NCBI GenBank assembly: GCA_028281445.1
Contig: JANQJW010000107.1
Location: forward strand, 1 to 42,727
Reading direction: 5' to 3'
DNA from: Planctomycetota bacterium
Lineage (GTDB): Bacteria; Planctomycetota; PLA2; JAEUHO01
Length of the DNA stretch: 42,727 bases
Positions 37,763 to 42,727 of this stretch are shown in pieces. The notes beneath the pieces were generated by a model. That model was not told where the DNA came from, searched no databases, and saw nothing but the letters and a program-made list of their open reading frames with translations. Position numbers and translations under genes: made by a program. Every line of letters starts with the position of its first letter. Within the stretch, counting starts at the first letter, position 1.

Positions 37763-39994
37763 TCAGCGGTTGTCGGCAGGATCGCCGGTTCCGCCCGTGA
37801 CGGAGGGAACCGGGATGTAGTCGCCGCTCGCGCGCTTCAGGAAGAGCAGTGCGAAGCTCGTGTCGAGGATGTCGTGGCCCTGGCCCCGGCGGGTCTGCCA
37901 GTGGCCCTGGGCGAGCTGGCGGTTGAGGAGCTCCTGCCCGCCCTCGCTGTACCAGCGGTGACTGCCCAGGAGCTTGAGCCCCAGCAGGTCCATCGCCCGC
38001 TCGAGCGCGTACAGCCAGTAGACGTGGTAGACGTTCTTCTTCTCGGCCTTGGGGTCCTCGAAGGGACTCCAGTTCTCCTCGAGCCACGCGATGCCGTCGA
38101 AGATCGCCTGCTGGACGCGCGCCGCGTCCTTGCGCCGGTCCCACTTGTCGCGCTTGCGCCCGCCGTCGCTGAGCACGTACCGCGCCATCTCGAGGTTCGC
38201 CAGGCCGCACGCCGTCATACCGCCGCGCGAGCGGCTCTCGTGCTCATCCTGGGCCGTGCGGATGTAGGCGAACCCGCGGGCGCGCGCGGTGCGCTTGCGA
38301 CTCGGATCGACCGGGTCGGTGTACTCGATCTCGGGACCGTCCTCGGCCTGCTGTTCCAGCGTGAACGCGAGGATGTCTTCCCACACCCGGGTCTTGACCT
38401 TGATGCCGAGCTGATGTGCGGAGAACAGCGCCAGCGCCGCGAGCTGCGTGCTCGACAGATCCTCGGGGCCACCCGTCGCAGTCTGCCCCTTCTTGACGTT
38501 GTAGCGCCACCCGCGCGCCTCGCGCTTCTTGACGAGGTGGTCGACGAGCTTGTTCGCCCACTTGCGGTACTTCCCGGTCAGCTTCGGCCGCACCTTCTGC
38601 TTGCCGGACTGCTTGTAGTTGTCGGCGGTGGCGGTGACGGCCAGCAGCAGCATGCTCGTCTCGTACGAGGACGGCGGCTTCTCGAAGTGCTTGTCGAGAT
38701 ACTTGAAGCCGCGCTTCACGGCCGGGTGGTTGAGCGGGACCTTGCACTTGAGCAGCGTGTAGAGCGCCAGCGCCGTCGGCCCGGCCCTCATGCCCAGGCC
38801 GCCGTCGCCGCTCCCGCCGTACGTCGAGTTGAACTGGATGCCGCCCCAACTGCCGTCGCGGCCCTGGCGCTTGATCAGCCAGGCGACGCCCTTGTCGATT
38901 GCCTTGCCGACCTGCGGGCCGGTGAAGCTGGTCTCGCCTTCGTAGAAGTCGCCGTCTGCGTCGTCCTCGGCTTCGCCCTCCGGCGGCGGCTTCGCACCGC
39001 TGCCTTGCTTGGTGCTCTTGGCCCCGTCCTTCTTCGCGCTCTTCTCCTCGATGGCCACGCGCGGATCGGGACGCCGCTCGGGCTCGACCGGGCGCACCGG
39101 CGGGATCTCGGGGTGCGGACGGGCCGTGCCGGCATCGGGATCCGGGTCAGGCCGCACGAGCGGCGCGTCGTCCCCCCCGCCGGTCTCTCCCTTCTTGCGT
39201 GCGATCGTGATCGGCGGGACGGCGCTCGGCATGGGCTTGCGATCATCGATGTTCGCCGCCGTGGGCACCGCCGCGGGGTCCTTGGGCGCATCCGTCGCCG
39301 GCGTGTCGGCGATCAGCTCGGGCCGCCGCTCCTCGACGGCGTCGTCGATGCCGCTGCGTCCGAACCACAGAATCGCGCCCGCGCACAGCGCGAGGAGAAC
39401 AACGAGCCCGCTAGCGCGCGCGAGAGCAACAGCGCGCGCGTGCGCGGCGCCAAGCGGTTCGCTCGCGGCCAAGGCCAGCGCGGCACGAAGCTGCTCGCGA
39501 TCGCCGTTATGCGCCTGGCCCAGGCGGTCGCGCAGGCGCTGGATGCCGCGCTTGATGTGGGTCCGCACCGTCTCCACCGGCATGTCCAGCCGCTTGGCGA
39601 TCTTGCGCGGGGGGAGGTCTTCGACGAAACGGAGCAATACGGCGGAGCGATACGGCTCCTCCATGCCGAGCAGCGTGTCGAGCACGCGGCGTTGTTCGGC
39701 AGCGCGTGCGATGACGTCGGCCGTGGCGGGCACGGTGCCGTGAGCGAGCGCGGCGTGTTCGTGGTTGGCCCGGCGACCTTCGGATCGTGCCGTGCGCCGC
39801 ACCATGTTGCGGGCGACGCCGCCGAGCCAGGCCCTCAGTCCCCCGCGTACCTGCGTGCGGCTCTCAAGCGCCGCGACCATCGTGTCCTGCACGACGTCGT
39901 CGACCTCCGCTTCGTCGCGGACGAGGGTTCGCACGAGGCGGCGAACGCCATCGAGATGGTCGGCGAGGGCATCGGAGTCAGGGCGTGAAGGCAT
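37763..39994 (-). CDS. ECF sigma factor fused to a membrane helix and a terpenoid-cyclase-like barrel
   Basis: The 743-residue product has several parts. Sigma region 2 lies at about 14-72 (DDVVQDTMVAALESRTQV, WLGGVARNMVRRTAR). Sigma region 4 is at about 105-158 with the helix-turn-helix LPPRKIAKRLDMPVETVRTH. One membrane helix follows at about 194-212 (ASGLVVLLALCAGAILWFG). Then come about 145 disordered Pro/Asp/Lys residues and, from about 360 to 735, an alpha/alpha barrel of prenyltransferase/squalene-cyclase type: AWLIKRQGRDGSWGG, SSTQLAALALFSAHQLG, RGGMTACGLANLEMA, HVYWLYALERAMDLLG and DTSFALLFLKRAS. No catalytic DxDD is seen, so the barrel may sense or bind rather than cyclise. Topology predicts sigma inside and barrel outside. 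GGGAGA lies upstream of the ATG. Confidence 0.88.
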   Translation of the reverse strand: MPSRPDSDALADHLDGVRRLVRTLVRDEAEVDDVVQDTMVAALESRTQVRGGLRAWLGGVARNMVRRTARSEGRRANHEHAALAHGTVPATADVIARAAEQRRVLDTLLGMEEPYRSAVLLRFVEDLPPRKIAKRLDMPVETVRTHIKRGIQRLRDRLGQAHNGDREQLRAALALAASEPLGAAHARAVALARASGLVVLLALCAGAILWFGRSGIDDAVEERRPELIADTPATDAPKDPAAVPTAANIDDRKPMPSAVPPITIARKKGETGGGDDAPLVRPDPDPDAGTARPHPEIPPVRPVEPERRPDPRVAIEEKSAKKDGAKSTKQGSGAKPPPEGEAEDDADGDFYEGETSFTGPQVGKAIDKGVAWLIKRQGRDGSWGGIQFNSTYGGSGDGGLGMRAGPTALALYTLLKCKVPLNHPAVKRGFKYLDKHFEKPPSSYETSMLLLAVTATADNYKQSGKQKVRPKLTGKYRKWANKLVDHLVKKREARGWRYNVKKGQTATGGPEDLSSTQLAALALFSAHQLGIKVKTRVWEDILAFTLEQQAEDGPEIEYTDPVDPSRKRTARARGFAYIRTAQDEHESRSRGGMTACGLANLEMARYVLSDGGRKRDKWDRRKDAARVQQAIFDGIAWLEENWSPFEDPKAEKKNVYHVYWLYALERAMDLLGLKLLGSHRWYSEGGQELLNRQLAQGHWQTRRGQGHDILDTSFALLFLKRASGDYIPVPSVTGGTGDPADNR

Positions 39995-40094
39995 GGATGT
40001 CGGTCTCCCGTCCCGTAGTGCCCGCTCGGGCCGAAACCGGTTCAGGAGTCCCTCTGATTCCTAGGCTCAGGGCCCCTCGAGGACCCGGAGTTGG

Positions 40095-40100
40095 TACGTT
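40095..40100 (+). promoter_or_regulatory. Possible -10 box TACGTT of the FG-GAP gene
   Basis: TACGTT lies in the 142-base divergent gap between the sigma fusion gene and the FG-GAP gene, 36 bases before the ATG at 40137. An AAGGGAG Shine-Dalgarno sits between, so a short leader is expected. Nothing else is recognised in the gap. Confidence 0.3.
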
Positions 40101-40136
40101 GTTGGCTTCGCATGGCGCCAGCGAAGGGAGTCGAGC

Positions 40137-41450
40137 ATGCGGTGGACGAAGGTGACGGGATGGGCCGCGGCTGCGGTTCTGACAGCGGGGACGGCCTGGG
40201 CCGGCGAGCTGGAGGGCCCCACGGCGCTCACCGTGGGCGACCAGAAGATCGACGTCAGTGTCGGCCACGCGGCTCCGTTCGTGCACGACTGGGACGGCGA
40301 CGGCAAGAACGACCTGCTCGTCGGCCAGATGGGCAATGGCCATCTGCGTATCTACAAGAACGTCGGCAGCAACCAGGCGCCCACGTTCGATTCCTTCGAG
40401 CTGTTCAAAGCGGGCGAGGCCGAAGGCACCGTCCCGACGGGGTGATGCGTCGGCTTCGGTCCGCAGGTTGTGGACCTCGACGGCGACGGCACGCAGGACG
40501 TGCTCACCGGCTCCTGGCCGGGTGAGCTCTACATCTTCAAGGGCACGAAGACCGAGACCGGCTGCGCGTACGCCGAAGCGGTCAGGATCGAAGACAAGGA
40601 CGGCCACCCCATCAACACCGGCAACGCGTCGGTCGTCTATGCGTCGGACTGGGATCGTGACGGCGACCTCGATCTCGTGGTCGGTTCGATCGAAGGCTGG
40701 GTCTGGTTCGTGCCCAACGAGAGCGGCGACAAGACGCTCAAGTTCGGCAAGGCCGAGAAGGTCAAGGCCGGGGGCAAGGAGATCCACGAACACCACTCCG
40801 GCCCGGCGATCGCGGACTGGGACGGCAACGGCACGCTCGACCTCGTCATGGGGAACGGCGAGGGCCACGTCTTGTGGTACGCGAACACAGCACGCGCCGG
40901 CGTGCCGGAGCTCGGCGAGGCCCAGGTGCTTCACAAGTACGAAGGCAAGGCCCTGTCCGACGGCTCGCACTGCGGCAAGCGCGTCAAGATCGCCGTGGTC
41001 GACTGGAACGGCGACGGCCGGCTCGACATCCTGGCGGGCGACTTCGGTATGACGAAGCCCAAGCCCAAGGTGCTGACCGACGAGCAGAAGGAGACACTCG
41101 CGAAGCTCGAGAAGGAGCGCATGGAACTCTCCCAGAAGATGATGCCGCTCTATAACGAGCTCACGAAGAAGACCTTCGAAGCGATGGGTCTCGACGCGCC
41201 CGACATGGACGATCGCGCAGCCATGCGCAGCTTCTTCGAAGGTCTCACGGACGAGCAGCGCAAGGCCTATAGCAAGGCGATGCAGCAGGCCGTCAAGGAG
41301 AGCGAGGCGATCCAGACCAACCAGAAGCGGATGCGCGAGCTGTCCAAGGAGCTGGCCCCGCTACAGAACCGAGGCAAGCCCTGCGGCCACGTCTGGGTCA
41401 TGCTTCGCAAGGCGCCTGCGGCACCGGCAACGGGTCCCGGCTCGGACTAG
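40137..41450 (+). CDS. Secreted FG-GAP/VCBS-repeat protein with in-frame UGA (candidate selenocysteine at 103)
   Basis: Two collinear open segments share one frame: 40137-40442 and 40446-41450. They are separated only by the TGA at 40443. Read through, the product has 437 residues. It has a signal peptide (about 1-22, ending TAGTAWA) and several Ca-binding FG-GAP loops on both sides of the TGA: VHDWDGDGKNDLLVGQMGNG, VDLDGDGTQDVLTGSWPGE, SDWDRDGDLDLVVGSIEG, ADWDGNGTLDLVMGNGEGHV and VDWNGDGRLDILAGDFG. A charged helical region (about 310-420) closes it. The sequence around the stop reads TVPTG-(UGA)-CVGFGPQVVDLDGDG, which keeps the repeat spacing. A SECIS-like hairpin follows (40448-40482). The other reading is a nonsense mutation or error. 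AAGGGAG lies upstream of the start. Confidence 0.7.
40448..40482 (+). promoter_or_regulatory. Candidate bacterial SECIS hairpin after an in-frame UGA
   Basis: Directly after the UGA at 40443, CGTCG (40448-40452) pairs with CGACG (40478-40482) and GGTCC (40458-40462) pairs with GGACC (40472-40476). The 9-base apical loop gcaggttgt starts with G, 17 bases after the UGA. This fits the published bacterial SECIS description (apical loop 3-14 bases, G among its first two bases, 16-37 bases from UGA). GC-rich DNA can form such hairpins by chance. Confidence 0.45.
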
Positions 41451-41839
41451 GCATACCAGGCACGTACTGCCTGCAAGAAGCGGTTCACCTTGTCGCCGAT
41501 GACGGGGTGCGCCTCGATGACGAGTGTGTTCTCGCCCGAGGCGAAACACCGCGCCGATGGGGTGATGCGCCAGTACGCCGGTTCGACGTACTTCTTGATG
41601 AGGCGCGCGAGCCGGTGCGCGTTCGATCCCGGCCGCGCGCGTCCGCGCAGCCGCGGCGCGCGGTCGGTCCGCTCGGCGCGCATCGTCCGGCCCGGTCCGT
41701 CTCCGGGTACCCAGCCGTCGAGTGCGATGGAGTCGTAGGTCAGCGCCTGGAAGCCGTCGGGCGGCTCGTCGGTCTGCGCAAGCAGTGTCGCGGCCGTGAT
41801 GGCAGCGCCTACGCAAGCGAGTGAGAGAAGCGGATGCAT
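41447..41839 (-). CDS. Small secreted protein of unknown function
   Basis: The 130-residue product has a signal peptide (about 1-21, LLSLACVGAAITAATLLAQ). The C-terminal half (KKYVEPAYWRITPSARCFAS, GENTLVIEAHPVIGDKVNRF, LQAVRAWY) resembles a short domain that I recall from secretin-related or DUF4974-like secreted proteins of this phylum, where a strand of the LVVxxxPxVHxxV type is followed by a helix. That resemblance is weak. GGGAGAG lies 6 bases before the ATG. It converges on the FG-GAP gene with a 4-base overlap. Confidence 0.68.
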   Translation of the reverse strand: MHPLLSLACVGAAITAATLLAQTDEPPDGFQALTYDSIALDGWVPGDGPGRTMRAERTDRAPRLRGRARPGSNAHRLARLIKKYVEPAYWRITPSARCFASGENTLVIEAHPVIGDKVNRFLQAVRAWYA

Positions 41840-41961
41840 GCGGCTCTCCCTTCAGACGCGAGAATTGCCGACAGGCGTAACTCCGCCGTCGGCGTGCCGT
41901 CATGCCCCCGCAACGCTTGGTCACAGGTATGGCCGTACCGCGGGCGGTCGGTGACAAGCCG

Positions 41962-41967
41962 TAGGCT
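41962..41967 (+). promoter_or_regulatory. -10-like box TAGGCT of the 159-residue membrane protein gene
   Basis: TAGGCT is followed by 6 bases (gcaccc) and the ATG at 41974. No Shine-Dalgarno can fit. Confidence 0.5.
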
Positions 41968-41973
41968 GCACCC

Positions 41974-42453
41974 ATGGAGTTCCTCCGCCGCAACGCCGGC
42001 CTGATCAACATGGCGATGTTCGCCGTGCTGCTCGCCGTCACGGTTCCGACCATGCTCTCGGCCGGTCCGCAGCTCAAGGCACTGACGACGCAGGTCAAGG
42101 AGCTGCGCGAGCTCGCGGGTCTTCAAGGCGGCTACCAACGCGAGGCCGTCCGCTACGCGTCGGGCGTCCTCAACACGATCGAGACGCTGCGCGGCAAGGG
42201 CGTCGAGGTCATGACGAAGGGCATCGGCGGAAAAGCCGAACCCCTGGAAGAGTGGCTTGTCGGCGCGCGTCGCGAAGCCCTCGTCCTCGTGTTCACGACG
42301 AAGTCCCCCCAGGCATTCCTGCGCGAGCTCTGCCAGTCGATGGCGCTCAACCGGCCCTTCCATCTGCGCTTCCCCGACGGCAAGACCGAGAAGCTGGAAG
42401 ACTGGCTACGACGCGAGCACCCGGCGACCGCGGTGCTGCCGGAGGACGCATGA
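41974..42453 (+). CDS. Membrane-anchored protein of unknown function
   Basis: The 159-residue product has one N-terminal membrane segment (about 9-30, LINMAMFAVLLAVTVPTMLS). A short coiled coil follows (LKALTTQVKELRELAG), then a mixed alpha/beta part with ALVLVFTTKSPQAFLRELCQ, LRFPDGKTEKLEDWLRREHP and a similar earlier KAEPLEEWLVGARREAL, so two related EEWL/EDWL segments are present. I do not recognise the family. It overlaps the next gene by ATGA, so the two are probably co-translated. Confidence 0.72.
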   Translation: MEFLRRNAGLINMAMFAVLLAVTVPTMLSAGPQLKALTTQVKELRELAGLQGGYQREAVRYASGVLNTIETLRGKGVEVMTKGIGGKAEPLEEWLVGARREALVLVFTTKSPQAFLRELCQSMALNRPFHLRFPDGKTEKLEDWLRREHPATAVLPEDA

Positions 42454-42727
42454 TCGTCCGCACGTGGCACGGCCTTGCGAAGGCGGACCGCGCCGAGGCC
42501 TATATCCGGCATCTCGAAGAGCAGGTCTTCCCGGCGTTGACGCGCATCGAGGGGCATCGCGGAGCGCGCGTTCTTCGTCGTGAGACGGCCGAGGGCGTCG
42601 AGTTCATGGTCGTCACGCGCTGGACATCCATCGACGCGATTCAAGCGTTCGCGGGCGACGACCTGACGCGGGCCGTCGTGGAGCCGGAGGCGCAGGGTCA
42701 CTTCCTCTGCATGGACGATCGGGTGAC
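42450..42727 (+). CDS. Antibiotic-biosynthesis-monooxygenase-like small protein (3' end outside window)
   Basis: 92 residues are visible before the window ends. The sequence MIVRTWHGLAKADRAEAYIR, then VFPALTRIEGHRGARVLRRE and VEFMVVTRWTSIDAIQAFAG, follows the dimeric alpha/beta-barrel (ABM) fold. Proteins of this fold are small oxygenases or heme-degrading enzymes, or have no known activity. It starts on the ATGA overlap with the upstream gene. The stop codon is not reached. The call rests on fold pattern only. Confidence 0.72.
   Translation, partial: MIVRTWHGLAKADRAEAYIRHLEEQVFPALTRIEGHRGARVLRRETAEGVEFMVVTRWTSIDAIQAFAGDDLTRAVVEPEAQGHFLCMDDRV

Overview
This GC-rich window (roughly two-thirds G+C by eye) looks like chromosomal DNA of an uncultured bacterium of the Planctomycetota or the wider PVC group. 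That is an inference from gene content, because no rRNA or tRNA gene is present to place it. The evidence is an ECF sigma factor fused to a membrane span and a terpenoid-cyclase-like barrel, a cysteine-rich DUF11 lipoprotein resembling chlamydial OmcB, a sialate O-acetylesterase with an extra C-terminal domain, a multi-domain carboxypeptidase-regulatory-like protein, an FG-GAP protein, DUF1569, and an octaheme lipoprotein. Coding density is high. I see no phage, IS element, integrase, CRISPR array or defence island.

Layout. 1-1.2 kb is the 3' end of a TPR gene, followed by a convergent DAHP synthase gene. 2.7-6.2 kb is a housekeeping operon: tpiA, secG, yicC, gmk, rpoZ and a stand-alone coaC. 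6.3-10.5 kb holds an eight-heme lipoprotein cytochrome and an FtsK translocase with a very acidic linker. 10.5-17 kb holds a broken membrane-protein gene, a long inverted repeat, the esterase, two small DUF genes and a large surface protein. 17-19.3 kb holds two oxidoreductases (Old Yellow Enzyme and quinone reductase types). 19.4-21 kb encodes an unusual protein with an FtsK-like four-helix membrane domain, no motor, and a histone-H1-like tail. 21-26.1 kb carries rimO, pgsA, pgpA, a membrane PP2C-type phosphatase and a MazG-like gene. 26.1-26.6 kb is a 504-base non-coding gap with a likely small RNA and a strong terminator. 26.6-33.6 kb holds the OmcB-like lipoprotein, formate-THF ligase, an acyltransferase, an RNase HII-like protein, PspC and a methyltransferase. 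33.6-42.7 kb is a run of small, mostly membrane or secreted proteins, plus the sigma-cyclase fusion, an FG-GAP gene with an in-frame UGA, and a truncated monooxygenase at the edge.

The most notable signals are these. (1) The FG-GAP gene has an in-frame UGA followed by a hairpin that fits the bacterial SECIS description, so it is a candidate selenoprotein. (2) A motorless FtsK-like membrane domain is joined to an H1-like tail. (3) An ECF sigma factor is joined to an extracytoplasmic cyclase-like barrel. (4) About thirteen genes have a TANNNT box 6-10 bases before the start codon, mostly without a Shine-Dalgarno sequence, which suggests widespread leaderless transcription. (5) Several families of dispersed palindromic repeats sit between genes or at gene ends. 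All calls come from reading the sequence; no database search was run.
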